A DNA stretch of 64,000 nt from Actinomadura pelletieri DSM 43383 (lineage in GTDB: Bacteria > Actinomycetota > Actinomycetes > Streptosporangiales > Streptosporangiaceae), in contig NZ_RBWU01000005.1 in NCBI RefSeq assembly GCF_003634705.1, forward strand, positions 248,001 to 312,000, given 5' to 3'. Numbering within the stretch: position 1 is the first letter of the stretch; each line of letters begins with the position of its first letter. Both the position numbers and the translations under genes were made by a program. Shown piece by piece: positions 16,632 through 24,829 of the stretch. The notes beneath the pieces are model-generated. The model made no database searches, was not told the DNA's origin, and worked only from the letters and a program-made list of their open reading frames with translations.

Positions 16632-16709
16632 CTCGTCAGGCACGGTCGTCAGGCGGTGTCGTCAGGCGGTGTCGTCGGGCAGGGTCGTCAGGCGGGCCCG
16701 TCAGGCGGT
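16632..16709. repeat. Six tandem 13-bp units at the pepA 3' end
   Basis: Six head-to-tail 13-bp units with consensus GTCGTCAGGCGGT run from 16632 to 16709; the units at 16645 and 16658 are identical and the others differ at one to four positions. The last unit contains the pepA stop codon and its final Thr-Ala codons. The array fills the space between the convergent O-methyltransferase and pepA genes. Confidence 0.85.
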
Positions 16710-18161
16710 CAGCCAGGACAGCAGCAGGCGGGCGCCGAAGCCGGTCGCGCCGCGGGTGAGTTCGGCGTCGTCGGCGGTGGCGCGGCCCGGTCCGGCGATG
16801 TCCAGGTGGGCCCAGGGGCGGTCGCCGACGAACTCGCGCAGGAACAGCGCGGCGGTGATGGCGCCGCCGCCGTAGCCGCCGCGCCCGATGTTGTTGATGT
16901 CGGCGACGTCGGAGTCGATCGCGGCCCGGTAGTCGTCGACGAGCGGCAGCCGCCACACCGGCTCGCCCGCGGCGGTACCCGCGGCGGTGAGCGCGCCGGC
17001 GACCGCGTCGTCGTTGGCGAACAGCGCCGCGTGCCGCAGGCCCAGCGCGACCTTCGCGGCGCCGGTCAGCGTCGCCACGTCCACGACCACGTCGGGGTCC
17101 AGTTCGGCGTCGGCGTAGGCGAGCGCGTCGGCGAGGACGAGCCGTCCCTCGGCGTCGGTGTTCAGCACCTCCGACGTCTTCCCGCCGTGGTGGACGATGA
17201 CGTCGCCGGGACGCATGGACGACCCGGACGGCATGTTCTCCGCCGCCGCGACGAGCCCGGTGACACGGGCGCGGACACCGAGGTCGCGCAGCGCGCCCAT
17301 CACGGCGAGCACGACCGCGCCGCCCGCCATGTCGGTCTTCATCGTCTTCATTCCGTCGTTCGGCTTCAGCGACAGTCCGCCGCTGTCGAACGTGATGCCC
17401 TTCCCGACGAGGACGACGTGCCGGTCGGCGGGCCCGTCCGGCCGGTAGGACAGCTCGATCAGCCGGGGCGGTCGGGACGAGCCGCCGCCGACCGCGACGA
17501 TGCCCCCGAAGCCCTCCTCGACCAGTTCCTTCTCGCCCCGCACGCGGACGGTGAGGCCGGAGTCGGCGGCGACCCGCTCGGCCCGCGCGGCGAGCCAGGC
17601 CGGGTCCTTCTCCCGGGACGGGGTGTTGGCGAGGTCGCGGGCCAGGGCGGTCGCGCGGGCCCGCGCGGTGCCGAGTTCGATGGCGGGCGCGTCCGCGTCC
17701 GGACCGGCCTCGGTGAGGACGGCGAGCGTGCCGAGGGGCTTCTTCGCGGACGGCGCGCCGATCCTGAACTCGTAGGCGGCGAGCAGGGCGCCCTCGACGA
17801 ACGCCGCGAGGTCGCCGGCGGGCACACCCGCGACCAGGGCCGTGCGGCCCCGGCCGCGGCGGGCCAGCGCGGCGCCGGCCTTGCGCAGGTCGGCCGGGGC
17901 CGCGTCGCCCACCCCGTACAGCAGCAACTCCCGCATCCGGTCACCGACCCGCACCTGGGTCGCGGTGATCTCGCCCGGTTCGCCCTTGGCCCGGTGCAGC
18001 TCCAGCAGCTCGTCCAGCGTGAACGGCAGCGAGGCGGCCACCTCGGCCGCGGGCGCGACCGGTCCGGACGGCACGGGCACGGCGACGACCTCGGCGTCGA
18101 GCTCCGCCGCGGTCTGCGACACGGTGCCGCCCGCGCCGTGAACGCGGGTCTCGATGGGCAT
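16701..18161 (-). CDS. pepA: Leucyl aminopeptidase, M17 family
   Basis: 486 aa, starting at ATG 18161. The catalytic C-terminal half has the M17 metal and active-site segments VGKGITFDSGGLSLKP (Lys, Asp), MKTDMAGGAVV and the signature NTDAEGRLVLADAL with its catalytic Arg, followed by VDVATLTGAAKVALG. The N-terminal half is the variable hexamerisation domain. The enzyme removes N-terminal residues from peptides in the cytoplasm with two divalent metals. It precedes DUF3117 in the opposite order from transcription and ends inside a 13-bp tandem repeat. Confidence 0.94.
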   Translation of the reverse strand: MPIETRVHGAGGTVSQTAAELDAEVVAVPVPSGPVAPAAEVAASLPFTLDELLELHRAKGEPGEITATQVRVGDRMRELLLYGVGDAAPADLRKAGAALARRGRGRTALVAGVPAGDLAAFVEGALLAAYEFRIGAPSAKKPLGTLAVLTEAGPDADAPAIELGTARARATALARDLANTPSREKDPAWLAARAERVAADSGLTVRVRGEKELVEEGFGGIVAVGGGSSRPPRLIELSYRPDGPADRHVVLVGKGITFDSGGLSLKPNDGMKTMKTDMAGGAVVLAVMGALRDLGVRARVTGLVAAAENMPSGSSMRPGDVIVHHGGKTSEVLNTDAEGRLVLADALAYADAELDPDVVVDVATLTGAAKVALGLRHAALFANDDAVAGALTAAGTAAGEPVWRLPLVDDYRAAIDSDVADINNIGRGGYGGGAITAALFLREFVGDRPWAHLDIAGPGRATADDAELTRGATGFGARLLLSWLTA

Positions 18162-18232
18162 GGCGGCGGATCCCCCAGTCGGTCGGTGCGGAATTGGCGG
18201 CGGTACGGAATTCGGCGGGCGAGAATGGCAAG

Positions 18233-18256
18233 GGCCCCGGCGAAGTCGCCGGGACC
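18233..18256 (-). terminator. Hairpin after the DUF3117 gene
   Basis: An inverted repeat pairs CCCGGCGA (18236-18243) with TCGCCGGG (18246-18253), closed by a small loop and extended by further G-C pairs after one mismatch. It starts about 30 bp past the DUF3117 stop on the minus strand and is followed there by a short T-containing tract. Confidence 0.5.
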
Positions 18257-18286
18257 GTCACCAACAAGCGGGAGCGGCGGAGCCGG

Positions 18287-18454
18287 TCAGCCCACGACGC
18301 CCTTGAGGGCCTCGCCGAGTTCCTTGGCCTCGTCGGCGGAGAGCTCGACCACGAGACGGCCACCGCCTTCGAGGGGGACCCGCATGACGATTCCGCGTCC
18401 CTCCTTGGTCACTTCGAGCGGACCGTCTCCCGTCCGCGGCTTCATCGCCGCCAT
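18287..18454 (-). CDS. DUF3117 small protein
   Basis: 55 aa, starting at ATG 18454 with GGAAGGGG upstream; a second Met lies three codons in. It reads MAAMKPRTGDGPLEVTKEG, then a beta-rich core (IVMRVPLEGGGRLVVEL) and an acidic helix ending in ALKGVVG. This matches the DUF3117 family, near-universal and highly conserved in actinobacteria (I recall Rv1211 next to tag). Function unknown. The size and charge pattern suggest a small cytoplasmic binding protein. It is a monocistronic gene with its own hairpin. Confidence 0.9.
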   Translation of the reverse strand: MAAMKPRTGDGPLEVTKEGRGIVMRVPLEGGGRLVVELSADEAKELGEALKGVVG

Positions 18455-18654
18455 GCGTTATCCCCTTCCTGCGTTAGGGCCGCGGCCGCCGCACACCGTT
18501 GGCCGCGTGGCCGCGTGTCGCATCCGCGTCATCAGTAGTGGTCCATTATCTCGTCTTCCGGGCGCGAAGTGGTAACGATCAGCCTCCAGAACGGAACCCG
18601 GGGGCATGAACGGCAGATGGGAAGATCTTCGGGAGCCGGAGCGGAAGGAACACT

Positions 18655-19440
18655 ATGACCGAGACCGTGCTGTACGACGTGACGGACGGCGTGGGGACGA
18701 TCACACTCAACCGCCCGGACGGGATGAACGCGCTGACGGTCCGGATGAAGGAGCTGCTGCGCGCGACGGTGGTGCGGGCGGCGGCCGATCCGGCGGCCCG
18801 CGCGGTGATCCTCACGGGCGCGGGCCGGGCGTTCTGCGCCGGTCAGGATCTGCGCGAGCACGCCGACAACCTCGCCGCGGGCAAGGGTCTGGACGGCACC
18901 GTCCGCGACCACTACAACCCGATCGTGCTGGCCCTCGCGGGGATGCGCAAACCGGTGGTGGCGGCGGTGAACGGCGTCGCGGCGGGCGCGGGCGCGTCGC
19001 TGGCGTTCGCGTGCGACCTGATCGTCGCGTCCGACCGGGCCCGGTTCGCGACGGCGTTCACCGGGATCGGTCTCGCGCCCGACAGCGGCATGTCATGGAC
19101 GTTGCAGCGGCTGGTCGGCCGCGCCAGGGCCGCCGAGCTGCTGCTGCTCGGCGAGCCGGTCACGGCGGCGCGGGCGCTGGAGCTGGGCCTGGTGAACCGG
19201 ATGGTGGCGGCCGACGAGCTGGCCCCGGCGGCGGTGGAGCTGGCCCGGCGGCTCGCCACCGGACCGACGTTCGCCTACGGCGCGATCAAGGCGGCGCTCG
19301 ACTTCGCGGCGACCCACGACCTGGCCGCCGCCCTCGAACGCGAGGCGGAACTCCAGGACGAGTGCGAGCGCACCGCCGACCACCGAGGCGCCACCGAGGC
19401 GTTCCTGAACAAGCGACAGCCCACCTTCGAAGGCCGCTAG
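18655..19440 (+). CDS. Enoyl-CoA hydratase/isomerase, PaaG-like
   Basis: 261 aa, starting at ATG 18655 with AAGGAA upstream. Crotonase-fold landmarks: ITLNRPDGMNALTVRM, the oxyanion loop AVILTGAGRAFCAGQDLREH, and VAAVNGVAAGAGASLAFACDL. The Asp in LAPDSGMSWTLQRLVG, with no Glu at the usual hydratase position, resembles PaaG-type isomerases (epoxyphenylacetyl-CoA isomerase) rather than classical hydratases. No other phenylacetate genes are nearby, so a general fatty acyl-CoA role is equally possible. Standalone gene. Confidence 0.88.
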   Translation: MTETVLYDVTDGVGTITLNRPDGMNALTVRMKELLRATVVRAAADPAARAVILTGAGRAFCAGQDLREHADNLAAGKGLDGTVRDHYNPIVLALAGMRKPVVAAVNGVAAGAGASLAFACDLIVASDRARFATAFTGIGLAPDSGMSWTLQRLVGRARAAELLLLGEPVTAARALELGLVNRMVAADELAPAAVELARRLATGPTFAYGAIKAALDFAATHDLAAALEREAELQDECERTADHRGATEAFLNKRQPTFEGR

Positions 19441-19561
19441 CGGCTCGCGCGTCCGCCCCCGCTCATGGACTCCTCCGCGGCTCAGGTGGGGCCTTCCCTA
19501 CCTGCGACCGGGGAGTGTGCGCCAGTGTGGTCGAAGGGTCACCGGCGGTTTGCTTGAGAGC

Positions 19562-20326
19562 ATGACGTACTCAACCGCCGTGCCCCCTGCCTCGCTCGCC
19601 CACGACCATGTCGCCGTGGCCCGAGACGTCGTGAAGTCGTACGGGTCGGGCGACAACGCGGTGACCGCGTTGCGCGGTGTCTCCGCGACGTTCCCCCGCG
19701 GGCGGTTCACGGCGATCATGGGACCGTCCGGGTCCGGGAAGTCGACGTTTTTGCACTGCATGGCGGGCCTGGACACGGTGTCGTCCGGGTCGATCCTGAT
19801 CGGCGACGTGGACATCACCAAGCTCTCCCGGACGGCGTTGACGAAGCTGCGCCGCGACCGGCTCGGGTTCGTGTTCCAGTCGTTCAACCTGCTGCCGATG
19901 CTGACCGCCGAGGAGAACATCCGGCTCACCGGACGGCTCGGGAACCGGCGGGCCGACCGGCAGTGGTTCGACACGATCGTGGACGCGCTCGGCCTGCGGC
20001 ACCGGCTGGGACACCGGCCGAGCGAGATGTCGGGCGGGCAGCAGCAGCGGGTCGCGGTGGCGCGGGCGCTGCTGACCCGGCCGGAGGTGCTGTTCGCCGA
20101 CGAGCCGACCGGCAACCTCGACTCGCGGTCGGGCGCCGAGGTGCTCGGCTTCCTGCGCACCGCCGTAAACCACTACCGGCAGACGGTGATCATGGTGACG
20201 CATGACCCGGCGGCCGCCGCGCACGCCGACCGGGTGCTGTTCCTCGCCGACGGGATGATCGTCCAGGAGCTGCACTCCCCCACCATCGACCAGGTCCACG
20301 CCGCCATGCGGCGGATGGAGGGCTAG
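19562..20326 (+). CDS. ABC transporter ATP-binding protein, MacB/LolD-like
   Basis: 254 aa, starting at ATG 19562 (MTYSTAVPPASLAHDHVAV). Walker A GPSGSGKST, Q-loop VFQSFNLLPMLT, signature SGGQQQRVAVARAL, Walker B VLFADEPTGNLDS and H-loop VTHD are all intact. The wording of the signature is that of the MacB/LolD/FtsE class, which pairs with FtsX-like permeases in export or mechanotransmission. Five bases separate it from the permease gene, so the two form an operon. Confidence 0.92.
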   Translation: MTYSTAVPPASLAHDHVAVARDVVKSYGSGDNAVTALRGVSATFPRGRFTAIMGPSGSGKSTFLHCMAGLDTVSSGSILIGDVDITKLSRTALTKLRRDRLGFVFQSFNLLPMLTAEENIRLTGRLGNRRADRQWFDTIVDALGLRHRLGHRPSEMSGGQQQRVAVARALLTRPEVLFADEPTGNLDSRSGAEVLGFLRTAVNHYRQTVIMVTHDPAAAAHADRVLFLADGMIVQELHSPTIDQVHAAMRRMEG

Positions 20327-20331
20327 CCGAA

Positions 20332-22920
20332 ATGTGGCTCATCGCGCGCCGCTCGTTCACCGGCGGCTGGAAGCAGCTCACCGCCACGCTGCTGGCGGCG
20401 ATGTTCGCGATCGGGTTGATGGCCGGGGCGTTGCAGTTCACGTTCCGGGCGCAGAACGCGGTGACGGGCACCGACGCCAGCGAGTACGCCCGCGCGGACG
20501 TGCTCGTGCTGGGCGGCACGACCGACCCCGGCGACGTCTACGACGTCCCGGACGGACGGGTGCCGATCGACCTGGTCGCCGGACGGCCGGGCGTCGCGGC
20601 GGTGGCCGGGGACGCCTCGGTCCCGGTGACCGCCACCGGCGCCACCGGCAAGATCATCCTGCCTCCGGCCGGGGCCGGCACCATGCTGCGGCCCTGGACC
20701 GCCGAGCCCCGGCTCAACCCGTACCACCTGGAGGACGGGCGGGCGCCCGCCGCCGACGGCGAGGTCGCCGTCACCCGGCACGTCGCCCGCGCCGGGAAGC
20801 TCGGCGCCGGCGACCGGCTGCGGACGACGCTGCCACGGCAGACCCGCGATCTGAAGATCGTCGGGATCGTCACCGTGCAGGGACGCGGCGCCGTGGCGAG
20901 CGGCGACCTGCTGCTGGCGCCGCCGGAGACGGTCCGGCAGGCGGCGGCGCTGCCGCCCGGAACCTGGCACGGCGTGTGGGTCAAGGCCGCTCCCGGCGTC
21001 ACGGCGACGCAACTGCGCGACGGGTTGAGGCGCGACCTGCGCGGCGAGGACGTCACCGTCCGGTCGGCCGCCACGGTGCGGAACGCGCAGTCGGCCACCC
21101 TGGACTCCGCGAGCGTCTCGGTCGGCGGCGCGCTGGGCATGGTGTCGTCCATCTCGGTGTTCGTGGGCCTGTTCGTCGTCGCCAACACCTTCGGCACCCT
21201 GGTGCGGCAGCGGACCCGGCGGCTCGCATTGCTCAGCGCGATCGGCGCGACCCCGCGCCAGATCAGGCGGCTGATCCGGCTGGAGGCCCTCGCGCTCGGC
21301 GTGGTCGCGTCCCTCGGCGGCGTCGTGGTCGGTTACCCGGTGGCGGGCGTGCTCACCGACCTGTTCGCCAAGGACGGCTTCGACATCTCCGGCGCCGACG
21401 CCGACTTCGGCTGGCTCGCGCTGTCGCTGCCCGCCGCCGCAGGAATCCTCGTCACCCAGCTCGCCGCGTGGCGCGCGGCCCGCAAGGCGTCCCGGATCGC
21501 GCCCTTGCAGGCGCTGCGCGCGGCGAGCAACGAGTCGGTGGGCCGCCGCTGGCCCCGGATCCTCGGCGCGCTCGCCGTGTTCGCGCTCGCGGGCATGTTG
21601 TACGGCACGGTGTTCGCGATCAGGTACGAGGAGCCGCCGGGCATGGAACGCACCATCGGCGCCAGCGTGGTGATCCTCATGGGGTCCATGACGGCGGTGG
21701 CGGGCCTCGCCGTCCTCGCCCCGTTCTTCGTCGGCCCGCTCGGCGGCCTGGTCGGACGGATCGGCACGGCGGTGAGCGGTGAGGCGGGACGGCTCGCCCG
21801 CGCCACCATCACCCGCAGCCCGCGCCGCGTGTCGTCGGCCGCGTCCTCCCTCATGCTCGGCGTCGCGCTCGTCTCCGCGACGGCCATGCTCGTCCTGTCG
21901 GTGAACGACCGCTTCGACACGACGGGCAAGCAGGTGATGCTGGCCGAGCACGCGATCGCCGCGACGGACAAGACGGCGTCCGGCCAGGCGCCGCTGCCCC
22001 GCGACACCGTCGCCAAGGCCGCCGCCGCGCCCGGTGTGTCCCACGCGATGGCGCTGACCGGCACGTCGGCCCGGCTGGTGTCGCCGCCGCCGAAGCCGCT
22101 GGACCCCGGAGAGCCGGCCGAACCGGTGTTCCTCGAGGTGACGGGCGCCGATCCGGCGACGTTGCCGTCCGTCCTCGACCTCGGCGGGAACCTGCGGCCG
22201 CTGCGTCCCGGGGAGATCGGCGTCACCTCGACGGTGATGGAGGCGAACGAGCTGAAGAAGGGGCAGCGGATCGTGGTCCGCGGCACCCGCGGCAAGGTCA
22301 CGCTGACCGTGGCCGGGGCCTACCACGACCCGTCCCACCTCTTCGCCGACCAGGCGCTGGTGTCCACGGCCACCATGGAGAACCTGGACCCGGGCGCGGG
22401 CACGAAGGCCGTCCTCGTCCGCGGCGGCACGAAGGACGCGCTGGCCCGCGCGGTCGCGGACGTGCCGGGCGCGAAGGTGCTCGACGAGTCCGCGTACATC
22501 AGGACGGCGGCGAAGGGGATGACCAGCGGCGTCCAGGTGATCTACGGGTTCATCGGGATGGCGCTCGTGCTGGCGCTGTTCGGCATGGCGACGACGGTGT
22601 CGATGAGCGTCGCGGAACGGACCCGCGAGTTCGGCCTGCTCGGCGCCGTCGGCGCCACCGCCGCGCAGATCCGCTCGGTCATCCGCTGGGAGGCCGCGAC
22701 CGTCGTGCTGCTCGGGACGCTCCTCGGGCTCGGCACCGCCCTCGGCACCGGCGTCCTGATGCACGTCGCCACCGGCAGCTCGTTCCTGGCGCCGAACCCG
22801 CCCTGGTGGCTGTTCCCCGTGGTCATCGCGGGGGCTGCGATCGTCACGCTCGGGACGTCCGCGCTCCCGGCCCGGCGCGCCGCGGGCGTGCCCGTCCTGG
22901 AGGCCGCCAAGGCCGAGTGA
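20332..22920 (+). CDS. FtsX/MacB-type ABC transporter permease
   Basis: 862 aa, starting at ATG 20332. An N-terminal membrane helix (LLAAMFAIGLMAGALQF) is followed by a large extracytoplasmic domain, three helices with the FtsX motif (TRRLALLSAIGATPRQIRRL), a central helix pair, a second outer domain and a second FtsX triplet (TREFGLLGAVGATAAQIRSV). This duplicated 10-helix layout is that of actinobacterial antimicrobial-peptide or lipoprotein-type transporters in which one polypeptide carries both halves. Substrate unknown. No two-component system is adjacent. A strong palindrome lies downstream. Confidence 0.9.
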   Translation: MWLIARRSFTGGWKQLTATLLAAMFAIGLMAGALQFTFRAQNAVTGTDASEYARADVLVLGGTTDPGDVYDVPDGRVPIDLVAGRPGVAAVAGDASVPVTATGATGKIILPPAGAGTMLRPWTAEPRLNPYHLEDGRAPAADGEVAVTRHVARAGKLGAGDRLRTTLPRQTRDLKIVGIVTVQGRGAVASGDLLLAPPETVRQAAALPPGTWHGVWVKAAPGVTATQLRDGLRRDLRGEDVTVRSAATVRNAQSATLDSASVSVGGALGMVSSISVFVGLFVVANTFGTLVRQRTRRLALLSAIGATPRQIRRLIRLEALALGVVASLGGVVVGYPVAGVLTDLFAKDGFDISGADADFGWLALSLPAAAGILVTQLAAWRAARKASRIAPLQALRAASNESVGRRWPRILGALAVFALAGMLYGTVFAIRYEEPPGMERTIGASVVILMGSMTAVAGLAVLAPFFVGPLGGLVGRIGTAVSGEAGRLARATITRSPRRVSSAASSLMLGVALVSATAMLVLSVNDRFDTTGKQVMLAEHAIAATDKTASGQAPLPRDTVAKAAAAPGVSHAMALTGTSARLVSPPPKPLDPGEPAEPVFLEVTGADPATLPSVLDLGGNLRPLRPGEIGVTSTVMEANELKKGQRIVVRGTRGKVTLTVAGAYHDPSHLFADQALVSTATMENLDPGAGTKAVLVRGGTKDALARAVADVPGAKVLDESAYIRTAAKGMTSGVQVIYGFIGMALVLALFGMATTVSMSVAERTREFGLLGAVGATAAQIRSVIRWEAATVVLLGTLLGLGTALGTGVLMHVATGSSFLAPNPPWWLFPVVIAGAAIVTLGTSALPARRAAGVPVLEAAKAE

Positions 22921-22944
22921 CCCCGCCCTGCCCGCTTCCGTGCC

Positions 22945-22986
22945 GCTTCCGTCGCGGCGCCTACCGGTAGGCGCCGCGGCGGAAGC
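22945..22986. terminator. 42-nt near-perfect palindrome, bidirectional terminator
   Basis: Two 21-nt arms (22945-22965 and 22966-22986) pair at 20 of 21 positions, the odd pair being T opposite G; the centre is TACCGGTA. It begins 25 bp after the permease stop and overlaps the last eight codons and the stop of tag on the other strand. Its symmetry lets it act in both directions. Confidence 0.7.
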
Positions 22987-23536
22987 AGCCCTCAAGGTGG
23001 TCGTCGACGAGGCCGCACGCCTGCATCAGGGCGTAGGCGGTGGTGGGGCCGACGAAACGGAAACCGTGCTTCTTCAGCTCCTTGGCCAGGGCCGTCGAGC
23101 CGTCGGTGTAGGCGGGCATCTCGGCCATGGAGGCGTACACCGGGGCGTCGGGGTCGGCGTAGCGCCAGGCGGTCGCGGCGAGGCCGCCCGGCAGGTCGAG
23201 CGCGGCACGGGCGTTGGCGATCGTCGCCTCGATCTTGGCGCGGTTGCGGACGATCGAGGCGTCGCCCATCAGCCGCTCGACGTCGCCGGGGCCGAACGCG
23301 GCGACCTTCTCCGGGTCGAACCCGGCGAACGCGGCGCGGAACCCCTCGCGTTTACGGAGGATCGTCAGCCACGACAGCCCGGACTGGAACGCCTCCAGGC
23401 AGAGCTTCTCGTACAGGCCCAGGTCGTCGCGGACGGGACGTCCCCACTCGTCGTCGTGGTAGGCGACATAGTCGGGCGCCGACAGGCCCCAGGGACAGCG
23501 GGTCAGACCGTCCTCACCCGGAATCGCGGTGCTCAC
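22961..23536 (-). CDS. tag: DNA-3-methyladenine glycosylase I
   Basis: 191 aa, starting at GTG 23536. The structural zinc ligands of the Tag family are all present: Cys14 (RCPWG), His27 (YHDDEWG), His180 and Cys184 (DDHLEGC), with the same four-residue spacing as in E. coli. The HhH-like core includes SWLTILRKREGFRAAFAGF and the base-pocket region. The enzyme excises 3-methyladenine in base-excision repair. It heads a minus-strand group with an SRPBCC and a DivIVA-like gene upstream; I recall tag (Rv1210) in the same neighbourhood of M. tuberculosis. Its 3' end lies within a palindrome. Confidence 0.94.
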   Translation of the reverse strand: MSTAIPGEDGLTRCPWGLSAPDYVAYHDDEWGRPVRDDLGLYEKLCLEAFQSGLSWLTILRKREGFRAAFAGFDPEKVAAFGPGDVERLMGDASIVRNRAKIEATIANARAALDLPGGLAATAWRYADPDAPVYASMAEMPAYTDGSTALAKELKKHGFRFVGPTTAYALMQACGLVDDHLEGCFRRGAYR

Positions 23537-23550
23537 CCGCCCGTTCTACC

Positions 23551-23979
23551 TCACGCCTCCGACAGGGCGGCGAGGCGGCGCAGCCCGAGACGCATGAACG
23601 CCTTCGCGACCGGGCCGACGACGAGCCACCCGGCGCGGCCGAGCGGCCCGAACGGAAGGTCGACGCGCTCGGCCCACACGACGCGGCTGCCGGACCCCTC
23701 GGGGACGACCCTGAACCACGCCTCGCCGCGCACCACACGGCCCGTGTGCCGGACGGCGACCCGGCTCCCCGGCCGCCAGTCGGTGATCAGCATGGTGTCG
23801 AGGAACCCGACCGGGCCGACGCCCGTCCACGCCCGCAGTTCCTCGCCGACGTCACGGCCGCCCTCCGCGCTGGTGAACGGCATCCACTCGGCGTGCCTCG
23901 GCCAGTCGGTCAGGACGTCGAAGAGCCGGTCGGGCGGCGCGGCGGACACCGCCTCCGCGTGGACGGCGACACGGCTCAC
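23551..23979 (-). CDS. SRPBCC-family polyketide-cyclase/lipid-binding-like protein
   Basis: 142 aa, starting at GTG 23979 (VSRVAVHAEAVSAAPP), overlapping the end of the DivIVA-like gene by four bases. It shows the START/SRPBCC pattern: PPDRLFDVLTDWPRHAEWMP at the N-terminus, a beta sheet (TMLITDWRPGSRVAVRHTG, SGSRVVWAERVDL) and a long C-terminal helix (VVGPVAKAFMRLGLRRLAAL). These proteins bind hydrophobic ligands; no substrate can be inferred. Encoded 14 bp upstream of tag. Confidence 0.85.
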   Translation of the reverse strand: MSRVAVHAEAVSAAPPDRLFDVLTDWPRHAEWMPFTSAEGGRDVGEELRAWTGVGPVGFLDTMLITDWRPGSRVAVRHTGRVVRGEAWFRVVPEGSGSRVVWAERVDLPFGPLGRAGWLVVGPVAKAFMRLGLRRLAALSEA

Positions 23980-24371
23980 GGACGTTCCTCCTCGTCCTTG
24001 CGGAGTGAGGCGGCGCCGTTCCCGGCCGGGTCGTCCAGGCCGTGCAGGGCGCCGACCGAGCCCGCGCCGTGCCGCAGGTCGTAGAGCTGCTGTTCGAGGA
24101 CGGCCACGCGGGCGTCGCGCTCGGACAGCGCGTCGGCGACCCGGCGCAGGGCCTCGTCCATGGTCTGCGGCTGGTAACCCCAGAACGTGCGCGGAAACCG
24201 CATGCGCAGCACGTCCGGGCCCGTGATGGGACGCTCGCCGGTCCCGAGCGGGAGCCGCGGGAAGTCGGGATGGGTGTCGGCGAGTTCCCCGCCCCTGCCC
24301 ATGGCGAGGACGACCACGGCGCCCAGCACGGCCACGCCGGCCAGGACGAGCACCACGACGACCACGATCAC
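23976..24371 (-). CDS. DivIVA-domain small membrane protein
   Basis: 131 aa from GTG 24371 (VIVVVVVLVLAGVAVLGAVVV), with GGAG close upstream. One N-terminal membrane helix is followed by FPRLPLGTGERPITGPDVLRM and then the DivIVA-like FPRTFWGYQPQTMDEALRRV and a coiled coil (ALSERDARVAVLEQQLYDL). The pattern R-F-(x)n-G-Y-x5-V/M-D matches the N-terminal DivIVA membrane-targeting module. I recall a comparable small gene (Rv1209) before tag in M. tuberculosis. Probably a polar-growth or septum-associated accessory. Start uncertain by some 20 codons. Confidence 0.75.
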   Translation of the reverse strand: MIVVVVVLVLAGVAVLGAVVVLAMGRGGELADTHPDFPRLPLGTGERPITGPDVLRMRFPRTFWGYQPQTMDEALRRVADALSERDARVAVLEQQLYDLRHGAGSVGALHGLDDPAGNGAASLRKDEEERP

Positions 24372-24441
24372 GCTCCGATCTGCCTTCGTCCGTCCCTGTG
24401 AAGGACGATTCCCGCACCCAGATCGTGCCACGCTTTGCCGT

Positions 24442-24807
24442 ATGGGGTTGCAACAGCGAGGGGTGCTCTCCCCGGACGCGCCCGTGCCGGACGGTGTCGT
24501 CGACGCGGGAACGGCGCCGCCGGTGAGCCGGGTCGAGGCGCTCATTTCCGCGAGCACGATGGCGGGCACGATGGCGGGCAGGGCGGCGGGCAGGGCGGCG
24601 GGCAGGGCGGTGCTCGTCACGCTGGAGACGGACGCGCGGGAGCCCGATCCTGGGCTGCTCGCCGCGGCGTCCGTCTACGCGTGGCTCGGCGTGACGCTGT
24701 TCCGCGTGCCGGAGGCGCAGGCGGACGGGGTGCGCCAGGTGTTGGACATGGTGGCGTCCATCCAGGGCGTCCGCCCGCCGGCGCTGGCCCGGCGCGGTCT
24801 CGCCTGA
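24442..24807 (+). CDS. Short protein resembling the C-terminus of dihydropteroate synthase
   Basis: 121 aa, starting at ATG 24442. The last 60 residues (DPGLLAAASVYAWLGVTLFR ... ALARRGLA) resemble the end of FolP, where a helix, a G-V-x-x-F-R strand and a terminal helix close the TIM barrel. None of the pterin- or pABA-binding barrel segments is present. In their place are a short N-terminal stretch and a low-complexity run of Met/Ala-Gly-Arg units encoded by 12-bp repeats. I recall folP2 (Rv1207) at this place in the mycobacterial order. I infer a decayed or strongly shortened folP paralogue that cannot make dihydropteroate. Confidence 0.5.
   Translation: MGLQQRGVLSPDAPVPDGVVDAGTAPPVSRVEALISASTMAGTMAGRAAGRAAGRAVLVTLETDAREPDPGLLAAASVYAWLGVTLFRVPEAQADGVRQVLDMVASIQGVRPPALARRGLA
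24559..24606 (+). repeat. Four in-frame 12-bp tandem repeats
   Basis: Four 12-bp units of the type RYGGCGGGCAVG (24559, 24571, 24583, 24595) encode Met/Ala-Ala-Gly-Thr/Arg inside the FolP-like remnant. The third and fourth copies are identical. They explain the low-complexity stretch between the residual N-terminus and the FolP-like end. Confidence 0.8.
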
Positions 24808-24829
24808 CCCGCTCTCGCCTGGACGGTGA

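Noticed and set aside
16632..16709. Tandem repeats as a CRISPR array
   Set aside because: Units are 13 bp, directly abutting, with no spacers and no cas genes.
20323..22995. 890-codon reverse open frame opposite the FtsX-type permease
   Set aside because: Composition is shadow-like (His/Arg/Gly-rich) and the forward frame has clear FtsX motifs and membrane helices.
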